Assembly: GCA_050184415.1 (NCBI GenBank)
Contig: JBFXAJ010000013.1
Coordinates: 31,863 to 95,862 of the forward strand
Length of the DNA stretch: 64,000 nt
From: JADLGL01 sp050184415
GTDB lineage: Bacteria; Pseudomonadota; Alphaproteobacteria; Rhizobiales; Kaistiaceae
Reading direction: 5' to 3'
Positions 24,445-32,655 of the stretch are shown in pieces (within the stretch, counting starts at the first letter, position 1; each line of letters begins with the position of its first letter). The notes beneath the pieces were generated by a model. That model was not told where the DNA came from, did no database searches, and was given only the letters and a program-made list of their open reading frames with translations. The position numbers and the translations under genes were made by a program.

Positions 24445-26010
24445 ATGGCCGGCAACGACATCCGATTGAAGGCGCGGCTGCCGCGCGGCTTTGCCGACCG
24501 TGCCGCGGCCGATATCCGCGCGGTCGACGGCATGCTGACGCGCATCAAGGCGGTCTACGAGCGCTACGGCTTCGACCCGGTCGAGACGCCGCTTGTCGAA
24601 TACACCGACGCATTGGGGAAATTCCTCCCGGACCAGGACCGTCCCAACGAGGGCGTCTTCTCCTTCCAGGACGACGACGAGCACTGGCTGTCGCTGCGCT
24701 ATGACCTGACCGCGCCGCTCGCCCGCTACGTCGCCGAGAATTTCGACCGCCTGCCGAAGCCGTTCCGGAGCTACCGCGCCGGCTGGGTGTTCCGCAACGA
24801 GAAGCCTGGTCCCGGCCGCTTCCGCCAGTTCATGCAGTTCGACGCCGACACGGTCGGCTCTGCGTCGCCGGCGGCGGATGCCGAGATGTGCATGATGATG
24901 GCGGACGCGGTTGAAGCGGTCGGCATCGGGCGCGGCCAGTACGCCATCAAGGTCAATTCACGCCGCGTCCTCGACGGCGTCCTCGACGTCGCGGGCCTCT
25001 CGGGCGCCGAGAATCTCGGCCGCCGCCTCACGGTGCTCCGCGCCATCGACAAGTTCGACCGTCTCGGCATGGACGGCGTCCGCGACCTCCTCGGCCCCGG
25101 CCGCAAGGACGAGAGCGGCGATTTCACCAAGGGCGCGGGCCTCGATGGCGACCAGATCGCAGCGATCTTCCGCTTCGTGAACGCGAAGACCTTCGTCGGA
25201 GCGATGGCGGGCGGAGGCGACCCGACCGGGCTCGGCCTTCCGACGCCGGCACCCGCCAATAGCGGCCGCCGCTTCGACATCGTGTCCTTCCTCGACATGG
25301 TGTTCGGCAAGAACGAGATCGCGGCCGCCGGCAGTGCCGAGCTCCGCGCCATCGCCGACCTCGTCGAGGCCGCCGGCTATGCCGACCGCATCGAGATCGA
25401 CACCTCCGTCGTGCGGGGCCTCGAGTATTACACGGGCGCCGTGTTCGAGGCGCAGCTCCTCTTCGACGTGCCGAACGAGAAGGGCGAGACGGTGGTCTTC
25501 GGCTCGATCGGCGGCGGCGGTCGCTATGACGGCCTCGTCGGACGCTTCCGCGGCGAGGCGACGCCCGCGACGGGTTTCTCGATCGGCGTCTCCCGCCTCG
25601 CCTCGGCGCTGAAGGCGCTCGGCAGGCTCGACGAGGCGGCCGAGACCGCCGGCCCGGTGGTCGTCCTCGTCATGGATCGCGACCGCATCGCCGATGTCCA
25701 GAAGATGGTGGCGGAGCTGCGCAACGCTGGTGTCACGGCGGAGCTGTATCTCGGCGGCGCCGGCATGAAGGCGCAGATGAAATATGCCGACCGGCGCAAC
25801 GCGCCCTGCGTCGTCATCCAGGGGCAAGACGAGCGGGCCCGCGGTGTGGTTCAGATCAAGGACCTCGTGCTCGGCAAGCAGCTCGCCGAGGCGGTCGAGG
25901 GCCACGAGGCGTGGCAGAAGGAGCGGCCGGGGCAGTTCGAGGTCGGCGTGGCCGACATCGTGCCGACGGTGAAGGAGCTGCTGGAAAGGCAACAGGGCGG
26001 GGGGCGCTAG
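24445..26010 (+). CDS. hisS: histidyl-tRNA synthetase
   Basis: 521-residue class II synthetase that charges tRNA-His. Motif 2 region VFRNEKPGPGRFRQFMQFD (about 116-133), the HisA signature RGLEYYTGAVFE and motif 3 GFSIGVSRL are present, with a C-terminal anticodon-binding domain (VVLVMDRDRIADVQK onward). The motif 2 loop differs from the common bacterial RPQKGRYRQF type and fits the variant of many alphaproteobacteria, whose tRNA-His lacks the usual G-1:C73 pair. ATG 24445. Followed by hisZ 8 bp later, so transcribed with the histidine genes. Confidence 0.95.
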   Translation: MAGNDIRLKARLPRGFADRAAADIRAVDGMLTRIKAVYERYGFDPVETPLVEYTDALGKFLPDQDRPNEGVFSFQDDDEHWLSLRYDLTAPLARYVAENFDRLPKPFRSYRAGWVFRNEKPGPGRFRQFMQFDADTVGSASPAADAEMCMMMADAVEAVGIGRGQYAIKVNSRRVLDGVLDVAGLSGAENLGRRLTVLRAIDKFDRLGMDGVRDLLGPGRKDESGDFTKGAGLDGDQIAAIFRFVNAKTFVGAMAGGGDPTGLGLPTPAPANSGRRFDIVSFLDMVFGKNEIAAAGSAELRAIADLVEAAGYADRIEIDTSVVRGLEYYTGAVFEAQLLFDVPNEKGETVVFGSIGGGGRYDGLVGRFRGEATPATGFSIGVSRLASALKALGRLDEAAETAGPVVVLVMDRDRIADVQKMVAELRNAGVTAELYLGGAGMKAQMKYADRRNAPCVVIQGQDERARGVVQIKDLVLGKQLAEAVEGHEAWQKERPGQFEVGVADIVPTVKELLERQQGGGR

Positions 26011-26018
26011 GAGCCATC

Positions 26019-27164
26019 GTGGAGACGCCCGTCGATCGCCTGCGCAACGTGCTGGAGGACGCCGGCTATTCCTTTGTCGAGCCGCCGCTGCTGCACGACG
26101 CCGACCTCTTTCTCGACCTTGCCGGAGAGGATCTGCGGCGGCGGATGTACCTGACGGCATCGGCGGACGGGGTCGAGCTCTGCCTCCGGCCCGACTACAC
26201 GATCCCGGTCGCGCTCCAGCACCTCACCAAGGGCGGCGACCCCAAGCGGGTTGCGGCCTATGCTTATTGCGGCCCGGTGTTCCGCCAGCGGCCGGGCGAG
26301 ACGGGGGAATTCTGGCAGGCCGGCGTGGAATCGATCGGCCGTTCGGACATCGCCGATGCCGACGCGGACATCCTCGCCCTCGCGATCGAGGGCGTTGCCG
26401 TGTTCGACGTGCGTGAGCCCGCGATCCGGATCGGCGATTCGGCGCTGTTCGAGGCGCTCCTCGATGCCCTGCCGCTGCCCGACGTCTGGCGGCGCCGTCT
26501 CGCGCGCGCCTTCGGCGACCGGCCTCGGATCGATGCGCTCCTCGACGAGCTCTCCGGCCGGACCGTGCGTCCGCGGCCCGCCCAGCTCGGGATGGAGGCG
26601 CTGGACAAGCTTGCGGGCCGGGCCGGCGCGCTCGACGAGGCGACGATTCGCTCCCACGTCGAAGAGGTCTTCCAGCAGGCCGGCCTGCCGATGAGCGGCG
26701 GTCGGACGCCGGCGGAGATCGTCGAGCGCTTCGTCGAGCAGGCCGAGCTCGACGCCGGCTCGGATGACGGCCGTGCTGCCGCGGAAACCATCCGCCGGTT
26801 CCTCGAGATCGCCGGACCGCCCACGCAGGCTGCGCTGGCCCTCGGCGAGCTCGCCCAGCGCGAGGGCCTCGACATCGGCGCGGCCGTCGGCCGCTTCGCC
26901 GAGCGGACCCACGGCCTCGTCCGGCACGGCATCGATATCGATCGGATCCGCTTCGCGGCCGATTTCGGCCGAAGACTCGACTACTATACCGGCTTCGTCT
27001 TCGAGCTGTCCGATCCGGCGCGCCCGGAGCAGAAGCCCCTGGCCGGCGGCGGGCGCTACGACCATCTCCTCTCGCTCATCAGGAGCCGCAACGGCACCGG
27101 CACGGACGTTCCCGCCGTGGGCGTCGCCTTCTGGCTCGACCGGCTCGGCGCCATGACCCCATGA
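26019..27164 (+). CDS. hisZ: ATP phosphoribosyltransferase regulatory subunit
   Basis: 381-residue HisS paralogue that activates the short form of HisG in the first step of histidine synthesis. Sequence shows VEPPLLHDADLFLDLAGEDL, LRPDYTIPVALQHL, YCGPVFRQRPGETGEFWQAG and RRLDYYTGFVFEL, with no anticodon-binding domain. Starts at GTG 26019, with AGGAG 5 bases upstream overlapping the hisS stop region. Its stop overlaps the hisG start (ATGA, 27161-27164). Confidence 0.93.
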   Translation: METPVDRLRNVLEDAGYSFVEPPLLHDADLFLDLAGEDLRRRMYLTASADGVELCLRPDYTIPVALQHLTKGGDPKRVAAYAYCGPVFRQRPGETGEFWQAGVESIGRSDIADADADILALAIEGVAVFDVREPAIRIGDSALFEALLDALPLPDVWRRRLARAFGDRPRIDALLDELSGRTVRPRPAQLGMEALDKLAGRAGALDEATIRSHVEEVFQQAGLPMSGGRTPAEIVERFVEQAELDAGSDDGRAAAETIRRFLEIAGPPTQAALALGELAQREGLDIGAAVGRFAERTHGLVRHGIDIDRIRFAADFGRRLDYYTGFVFELSDPARPEQKPLAGGGRYDHLLSLIRSRNGTGTDVPAVGVAFWLDRLGAMTP

Positions 27165-27910
27165 ACGGCACCAACGCGCTCATCCTCGCGGTCCCCTCGA
27201 AGGGCCGCCTCCAGGAGAACGCGGCCGCGTTCTTCGCCCGGCACGGCATCGAGTTCGCCCGCGAGAACAAGCGGATCTATTGGGGCACCGTCCCCGGCCT
27301 CGACGAAATCGAGGTGGCGTTCCGGTCGGCCGGGGACATCGCCGGCCAGCTTGCCGCGGGCTCCGTGCACCTCGGCGTCACTGGCCGCGACCTCGTCGAG
27401 GAGACCATCGACGACTGGAAGCAGCGCGTGGAGCTCGTCGCGCCACTCGGCTTCGGCTTCGCCGATGTCGTCGTCGCCGTGCCCGACGCCTGGATCGACG
27501 TCGAGACCATGGCGGACCTCGATGACGTCGCCGGCGATTTCCGCCGCCGCCACGGCCGCCGGCTCAAGGTCGCGACGAAATACTTCAACCTGACCCAGCG
27601 CTTCTTCGCCGGCCACGGCATTGCCGACTACCGGGTGGTCGAGAGCGTCGGCGCCACCGAAGGGGCGCCGGCGGCGGGGGTTGCGGACCTCATCGTCGAC
27701 ATCACGACGAGCCGCGAGACCCTCAAGGCCAACCGGCTCAAGGAACTCCGCGACGGCACGATCCTCCGCTCGGAGGCGCACCTCGTCGCCAGCCTGACTG
27801 CGGCGTGGACCGACGCCGCGCGGGCGGGGCTCGACCAGCTCGCGGCGCGGATGGGCATCGAGGGCGACGCCGGCGGCCTCGCCGCGCTGGTCCGGCGCGT
27901 TGGGGGATAG
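27161..27910 (+). CDS. hisG: ATP phosphoribosyltransferase, short form
   Basis: 249 residues; catalyses ATP + PRPP to phosphoribosyl-ATP, the first step of histidine synthesis. VPSKGRLQENAAAFF, LGVTGRDLVEE and ATKYFNLTQRFFAGHG are family signatures; VESVGATEGAPAAGVADLIVDITTSRETLKAN holds the PRPP-binding loop. It lacks the C-terminal regulatory domain of long HisG and so needs HisZ, encoded immediately upstream with a 4-bp overlap. Confidence 0.95.
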   Translation: MNGTNALILAVPSKGRLQENAAAFFARHGIEFARENKRIYWGTVPGLDEIEVAFRSAGDIAGQLAAGSVHLGVTGRDLVEETIDDWKQRVELVAPLGFGFADVVVAVPDAWIDVETMADLDDVAGDFRRRHGRRLKVATKYFNLTQRFFAGHGIADYRVVESVGATEGAPAAGVADLIVDITTSRETLKANRLKELRDGTILRSEAHLVASLTAAWTDAARAGLDQLAARMGIEGDAGGLAALVRRVGG

Positions 27911-27997
27911 TGGCGGGCAAGGGCGCGCAGTCCCGCCGGAAGGGTATCGTTGATCGGGTGGGACGCGGTGAGATGAAGTGAAGAGCCCCAGACCTCG

Positions 27998-28435
27998 CTA
28001 TCGCCGCGCTGCAAAAAACGCCCGCAGGAGATCGCCGGCCGCGCTTTCCCCAATACCGCCATAGACTTCCGGTGCGTGGAGACAGGTCGGTGCCGAGAAG
28101 AAGCGGACGCCGTTCTCGACCGCTCCCCCCTTCGGATCCGACGCCCCGAAATAGAGCCGGCGGATGCGGGCGAAGGAGATCGCGCCGGCGCACATCGTGC
28201 AGGGTTCCAGCGTGACGTGGAGGTCGCAGTCGGTAAGGCGCTCGGTCCCGAGCGTTGCGGAGGCGGCACGGATCGCGATCATCTCGGCGTGGGCCGTCGG
28301 ATCGCGGCATTCGAGCGTACGGTTGCCGGCGGCGGCGACCACGGCGCCGTCGCGGACGATGACCGCGCCGACCGGCACCTCGCCGCGGGCCGCGGCCTGT
28401 TCGGCCTCGACGAGCGCGAGCTCCATCGGGTTCAC
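27998..28435 (-). CDS. tadA: tRNA-specific adenosine deaminase / nucleoside deaminase
   Basis: About 145-residue zinc deaminase of the TadA family, which converts A34 to inosine in tRNA-Arg. Zinc site: HAE in TAHAEMIAIR and PCTMC in LEPCTMCAGAI; VPVGAVIVRDG and FGASDPKGGAVENG are also conserved. GTG 28435 has GGAAGG 9 bases upstream; ATG 28426 and the TTG at 28453 are alternatives. Divergent from the pseudouridine synthase gene, with about 57 bp between starts. Confidence 0.9.
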   Translation of the reverse strand: MNPMELALVEAEQAAARGEVPVGAVIVRDGAVVAAAGNRTLECRDPTAHAEMIAIRAASATLGTERLTDCDLHVTLEPCTMCAGAISFARIRRLYFGASDPKGGAVENGVRFFSAPTCLHAPEVYGGIGESAAGDLLRAFFAARR

Positions 28436-28492
28436 CGCCACGAGCCTTCCCAAATCCGTCGCACCAAGCCGCAGCGATTGCTAAGAGGAGCC

Positions 28493-29404
28493 ATGACAAC
28501 GAAGCCTTCCGGCGAACCGCAGACGAACGGCGAACGCATCGCCAAGGTGATGGCCCGCGCCGGCCTCTGCTCGCGACGCGAGGCGGAGGCCTGGATCGCC
28601 GCCGGCCGCGTCCAGCTCAACGGCCGTGTTCTCGACAGTCCGGCCGTGACGGTCGGCCCCGAGGACGCGATCGTCGTGGACGGCAACCCGCTGCCGACCC
28701 GTGAGCCGACGCGACTCTGGCTCTATCACAAGCCGAAAGGGCTCGTCACAACCGCCCGCGACCCGGAAGGCCGCCCTACGGTGCTGTCGGCGCTGCCGCC
28801 CGAATTGCCCCGCGTCGTCACCGTCGGCCGCCTCGACATCAACACCGAAGGGCTGCTCCTCCTCACCAATGATGGCGGGCTCGCGCGCGTCCTCGAACTG
28901 CCGTCGACCGGCTGGCTGCGCCGCTACCGTGTCCGGGTCCATGGCGAGGTCGACGAAGCGCGCCTCCGGGAGCTTGCCGATGGCCTCGCCCTCGACGGCA
29001 TCCTTTACGGCCCGGTCGAGGCGGCGCTCGAACGGCGACAGGGCAGCAATGCCTGGCTCGTGGTCGGCCTTCGCGAGGGCAAGAACCGCGAGATCAAGAA
29101 GATCATGGAGCATCTCGGCCTTGCCGTGACCCGGCTGATCCGGGTCTCGTTCGGCCCGTTCCAGCTCGGCGATCTCCCGGTCGGCACCGTGCGCGAGGTG
29201 CCGCGGAAAATCCTCCGCGACCAGCTCGGCGAGCGGCTGACGAAGGAGGCGGGCGCCGACTTCCCGAAGGTTTCCCGGCAGGGCGCCGAGGTCCGGCCCG
29301 CGGCCGCGAGGCCCGCCCCGTCGGCCGCCCGGAAGACGCGGCCGGCGCCGCCGGCGGCACGAAGGCGGCCGGGGCAGGGTGGCCATGCGGATCGTCGGCG
29401 GTGA
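28493..29404 (+). CDS. 23S rRNA pseudouridine synthase, RluB/RsuA family
   Basis: 303 residues. N-terminal S4 domain (GERIAKVMARAGLCSRREAEAWIAAGRVQLNG), then the RsuA-type catalytic domain with Asp in GRLDINTEGLLLLTNDG, and EGKNREIKKIMEHLGL. Such enzymes modify a uridine in 23S (RluB, RluE, RluF) or 16S (RsuA) rRNA; RluB-type is most likely. The last 60 residues are an Ala/Pro/Arg/Lys-rich basic tail. ATG 28493 follows AAGAGGAGCC. Overlaps rsmD by 20 bp. Confidence 0.88.
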   Translation: MTTKPSGEPQTNGERIAKVMARAGLCSRREAEAWIAAGRVQLNGRVLDSPAVTVGPEDAIVVDGNPLPTREPTRLWLYHKPKGLVTTARDPEGRPTVLSALPPELPRVVTVGRLDINTEGLLLLTNDGGLARVLELPSTGWLRRYRVRVHGEVDEARLRELADGLALDGILYGPVEAALERRQGSNAWLVVGLREGKNREIKKIMEHLGLAVTRLIRVSFGPFQLGDLPVGTVREVPRKILRDQLGERLTKEAGADFPKVSRQGAEVRPAAARPAPSAARKTRPAPPAARRRPGQGGHADRRR

Positions 29405-29948
29405 GTTCCGCGGCCGGGCGCTGACGACGCCGCCCGCCAATGCCGCGATCCGCCCCACCTCCGACCGCCTGCGGGAAGCCGTGTTCGACATCCTCGTCCA
29501 TCGCTTCGACGACCCGGTGACCGGGGCGCGCGTCCTCGACCTTTTCGCCGGCACCGGGGCGCTCGGCCTCGAAGCCCTGTCGCGCGGCGCTGCGAGCTGC
29601 CTCCTCGTGGAGGAGAGCGCTGAAGCCCGCGGGCTGATCCGCACCAATGTCGAGGCCTTCGGCCTCACGGGGCGGGCGCGGGTGTTCCGCCGCGACGCGA
29701 CCAGCCTCGGCCCCGCGGGAACGACCGCGCCGTTCAGCCTCGTCTTCGCCGATCCGCCCTATCGCCAGGGTCTGGGCGAGGCCGCCCTTCGTTCTGCCGC
29801 GGAGGGCGGCTGGCTCGAAGCGGGCGCGATCGTCGTCCTCGAAGAGGCGGCGGACGCGACAATCGGGGACCTGCCCGGTTTCGAGGTCCTCGACGAGCGG
29901 AAGGTGGGCGATTCGAAGGTCCTTTTCCTCCGATGGGGCGCGGCGTGA
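29385..29948 (+). CDS. rsmD: 16S rRNA (guanine966-N2)-methyltransferase
   Basis: 187-residue SAM-dependent methyltransferase of the RsmD family, acting on G966 of 16S rRNA in the 30S subunit. MRIVGGEFRGRAL at the start is typical; motif I is VLDLFAGTGALGLEALSRG and the catalytic motif is FADPPYRQG. Start ATG 29385 lies inside the 3' end of the pseudouridine synthase gene; the stop overlaps the next start (GTGA). Three genes form one coupled unit. Confidence 0.93.
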   Translation: MRIVGGEFRGRALTTPPANAAIRPTSDRLREAVFDILVHRFDDPVTGARVLDLFAGTGALGLEALSRGAASCLLVEESAEARGLIRTNVEAFGLTGRARVFRRDATSLGPAGTTAPFSLVFADPPYRQGLGEAALRSAAEGGWLEAGAIVVLEEAADATIGDLPGFEVLDERKVGDSKVLFLRWGAA

Positions 29949-30799
29949 GCGAGGCGTCACGCGTGATCGGGCTCGCGCTTGGCGGGGGCGGGGCGCTCGG
30001 CTTCGCCCATATCGCTGTCCTGGAAGCCTTTGATGAGCTGGGCCTCCGTCCGAGCCTGATTGCCGGGTGCTCGATGGGCGCGATCGTCGGCGCGAGCTAC
30101 GCCGCGGGACATTCCGCCCGCGAGCTCGGCGCCTATCTCCGGAGCCTCGCCGACCGGCGCGGCGATCTCCTCCAGCGCCTGTGGCGGAGCAGGCCCCGCG
30201 CGATCCGGACTTTGTTCAGTCCGATGCGGGCGACGACCGGGCAGCTCGACGGCGAGGCGGTCCTCGACGCCTTCGCCGACCACATTCCGGCAACCTTCGC
30301 GGAGCTGAAGATCCCGCTGGTCGTCGTCGGGACCGATTTCTATGGCTGGCGCGAGACCGTCTTCCGCGAGGGTTCCCTTCGGACCGCCGTCGCCGCCTCC
30401 ATTTCGCTGCCGCTCCTGTTCCGCCCGGTCATCGCCAATGGACGACCGACCATCGACGGCGGCGTGGTCAATCCGCTCCCCTTCGAGCATGCGGCCCTGC
30501 CCGGCGGCGTCCTGGTCGCGGCCGATGTGATTGGCGGCCCGGTCGGCAGCCCCGGCCGGATCCCGCGACGGATCGAGACCATGATCGGGGCGACCCAGCT
30601 CATGATGCGGGCGATCACCGCCGAGAAGCTGAAAGGGCCGATCCGGCCCGACATCCTCCTCGAGCTGCCCGTCGCCCGCTTCCGCCCGCTCGATTTCAGC
30701 AAGGCCGGCGCCATTCTCGACGCCGCGGCGGCTGCGAAGGACGACATCAAGCGCCGGCTCACCGTTGCGCTGGGGCGGCGCACGCCGGTCGAGCCCTGA
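29945..30799 (+). CDS. patatin-like phospholipase (RssA-like)
   Basis: 284 residues. Patatin catalytic dyad: nucleophile Ser43 in GCSMG, Asp in IDGGVVNPLPFEH; the oxyanion loop is LALGGGGALGFAH. No signal peptide or membrane helix. Related to RssA/NTE-type bacterial patatins that hydrolyse acyl ester bonds; the natural lipid is unknown. Starts at GTG 29945, overlapping the rsmD stop by 4 bp. Confidence 0.88.
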   Translation: MSEASRVIGLALGGGGALGFAHIAVLEAFDELGLRPSLIAGCSMGAIVGASYAAGHSARELGAYLRSLADRRGDLLQRLWRSRPRAIRTLFSPMRATTGQLDGEAVLDAFADHIPATFAELKIPLVVVGTDFYGWRETVFREGSLRTAVAASISLPLLFRPVIANGRPTIDGGVVNPLPFEHAALPGGVLVAADVIGGPVGSPGRIPRRIETMIGATQLMMRAITAEKLKGPIRPDILLELPVARFRPLDFSKAGAILDAAAAAKDDIKRRLTVALGRRTPVEP

Positions 30800-30870
30800 G
30801 CGCTTGCGGGGGCGGGACGGCAATCCTAAACAGCGGGATGATTGAAGAACAGCCGGCACAGCTCCTGCGT

Positions 30871-30960
30871 CTCCCTTTCGGGAGAGCCCGCCCTCGGGCC
30901 ACGACCCGAGGGTCGAACGGACAACGCCCGTTCGGGAGGGGGTCTGGGCGCTGTCGCTCC
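30871..30960. repeat. intergenic repeat related to family A
   Basis: Composed of nested palindromes (CTCCCTTTCGGGAG; CCCTCGGGCCACGACCCGAGGG) and the segment CGGGAGGGGGTCTGGGC, which also occurs in the family A copy at 46530. It begins the 765-bp gene-free stretch 30800-31564, in which I find no credible gene. Confidence 0.55.
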
Positions 30961-31070
30961 ACCCCCACGCGCTCCGCGAAGGCAGGCCTTGGCGAACCGC
31001 GCGGCGGTCTCGGCAACGTCAAGCCCGGCTATCGTCGAATCGAGAGGATCGCGGGGGTCTGTTCACGATA

Positions 31071-31086
31071 TGTTTCACGTGAAACA
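31071..31086. promoter_or_regulatory. parS: parS centromere site (ParB binding)
   Basis: TGTTTCACGTGAAACA is a perfect 16-bp palindrome identical to the consensus parS bound by chromosomal ParB. ParB spreads from it and, with ParA, moves the origin region to the cell pole. parA, parB and gid genes are not in this window. A 9-bp hairpin (CCCGCGCCG / CGGCGCGGG, 31091-31115) follows directly. The site lies between the patatin gene and cysQ. Confidence 0.88.
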
Positions 31087-31250
31087 CCCGCCCGCGCCGT
31101 ACCGAACGGCGCGGGCCAATCACTCCCCCTAAGGCAGGGCGATCGCGGATGAGCGGAATTCTCACCCCTCGGTCATCTCCCGCCGTTTCTCTCCCCTTGC
31201 GGATTGCGGAAGACGGGGTGAAGCCGATCCGGCGCCAGCAATCGAAGCGG

Positions 31251-31421
31251 GTCCCTGCTTCCGCAGGGACGAGCGGTTGTGGGGCGGTTCGGGAAAAGAC
31301 GATCGCCCCGCCGTTCGAGAGGCCGAGCCTCGACCTCGATCCGAGACGATGGAGAGCCGACTCGGCCCATCGGCGCGGGGCGAATCCCACCCCATCCGCT
31401 CGTCCCTGCGGAAGCAGGGAC
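31251..31421. repeat. 26-bp perfect inverted repeat pair, family C
   Basis: 31251-31276 (GTCCCTGCTTCCGCAGGGAC plus GAGCGG) is the exact reverse complement of 31396-31421; the arms are 119 bp apart. Each arm is itself a hairpin (GTCCCTGC / GCAGGGAC). This is an extragenic repeat in the gene-free stretch before cysQ. Confidence 0.8.
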
Positions 31422-31564
31422 CTCGGCCCCGTTCTCGCGATCCCACGTGCGACAGCCCTGCCGCGCAAGAGGGGAGAAGAAGCCCACTGCGGTGAAGGTT
31501 GCGTGGCCCGCCAAGCCCGGCTCCGCACGCCGGCCGACGGCCGGCGATAGGCGGTCCGATTCTG

Positions 31565-32365
31565 GTGCTCTCGACCCATTCCGACGATCTCGCTCTTCTC
31601 GTCGATGCGGTGAAAACCGCCGGCGAGCTGGCGCTGTCCTTCGTCGGCAAGCCGCCGAAGATGTGGACCAAGGCGAACGATTCGCCGGTCACCGAGGTCG
31701 ACATCGCGATCGAAGCGCTGCTCGAAGAGCGGCTGCGCGCGGCCCGGCCGGATTATGGCTGGCTGTCGGAGGAGCGGGAGGATGATGGCAGCCGCCTCCG
31801 CGCGCCGCGGACCTTTGTCGTCGACCCGATCGACGGCACCCGCGCCTTCATCACCGGCGGCACCGACTGGACGATCCCGATCGCCATTGTCGAGGCCGGC
31901 CGCCCGGTCGCCGCCGCGCTCATCGCCCCTCGCCGCAGCGAGTTGTACACAGCGATCGTCGGCGGCGGGGCGTTCATGAATGGCGATCCGATCAGGGTAT
32001 CGGAGCGCGATACCCTCAACGGCGCCACCCTCGCCGTCTCGCGCCGGCTCCTGAAATGGAACGAAGGCGCCGAGCCGATCCGGGCGCGCAACCAGTTCTA
32101 TGCCTCGCTCGCCTACCGTCTCGCCCGCGTCGCCGATGGCCGCCTCGATGCCGTTGCCGTCCGGGCCGGCGCCCGGGACTGGGACCTTGCGGCAGCAGAC
32201 CTTTTGGTGCACGAAGCCGGAGGGTTTCTTTGCGATCTCGACGGTCAGCCGCCACGCTACGATCGGCCGGACACGGATCATCCGCCGCTGGTCGCAAGCC
32301 CGCCGCGGCTCCGCGAGGCGATGCTCCGTCTCACCCGCAACGCGGTGGAGGCCGGCGCGGCCTAG
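31565..32365 (+). CDS. cysQ: 3'(2'),5'-bisphosphate nucleotidase / inositol monophosphatase family
   Basis: 266-residue Mg-dependent, Li-sensitive-type phosphatase. Metal site: Glu in PDYGWLSEEREDD, DPIDGTRAFITGG, and the later WDLAAADLLVHEAGG. CysQ removes 3'-phosphate from PAP(S), a by-product of sulfate assimilation. In this order it commonly precedes DUF4170 and Kdo transferase genes, as here. GTG 31565 is the most upstream start fitting the family; the frame continues to 31499 without homology. Distinction from inositol monophosphatase is by context, not residue. Confidence 0.82.
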   Translation: MLSTHSDDLALLVDAVKTAGELALSFVGKPPKMWTKANDSPVTEVDIAIEALLEERLRAARPDYGWLSEEREDDGSRLRAPRTFVVDPIDGTRAFITGGTDWTIPIAIVEAGRPVAAALIAPRRSELYTAIVGGGAFMNGDPIRVSERDTLNGATLAVSRRLLKWNEGAEPIRARNQFYASLAYRLARVADGRLDAVAVRAGARDWDLAAADLLVHEAGGFLCDLDGQPPRYDRPDTDHPPLVASPPRLREAMLRLTRNAVEAGAA

Positions 32366-32389
32366 GCACCGGATCGGAAGGGAGGCGCC

Positions 32390-32644
32390 ATGGCGGCCGC
32401 GGACAAGTCCGGACAGCAGCTTCTTCATCTCGTCTTCGGCGGCCGGCTGACGTCGCTCAATTCAGACCGCTTCGAGGACCTGACCGCGCTCGACATCGTC
32501 GGCATCTTCCCGAACTACGCGACCGCCTATGATGCGTGGAAAGCACGGGCGCAGCGCACCGTGGACGACGCGATGATGCGCTACTACATCGTGCATCTGC
32601 ACCGGTTGCTGGAGCCTGACGCTCCCGCGCGACCGGCGGGATAG
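32390..32644 (+). CDS. DUF4170 family protein
   Basis: 84-residue cytoplasmic protein; LVFGGRLTSLNSDRFEDL, VGIFPNYATAYDAWKARAQRTVDDA and YYIVHLHRLL cover the DUF4170 domain, known almost only from alphaproteobacteria and usually found next to LPS genes. Function unknown. ATG 32390 has GGAGG 6 bases upstream. 24 bp after cysQ and 11 bp before the acyltransferase gene. Confidence 0.88.
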   Translation: MAAADKSGQQLLHLVFGGRLTSLNSDRFEDLTALDIVGIFPNYATAYDAWKARAQRTVDDAMMRYYIVHLHRLLEPDAPARPAG

Positions 32645-32655
32645 GGGCCTTTCTC

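Noticed and set aside
31019..32428. 469-codon minus-strand frame across parS and cysQ
   Set aside because: It translates repeat sequence and the antisense of cysQ; no domain and no ribosome-binding site.
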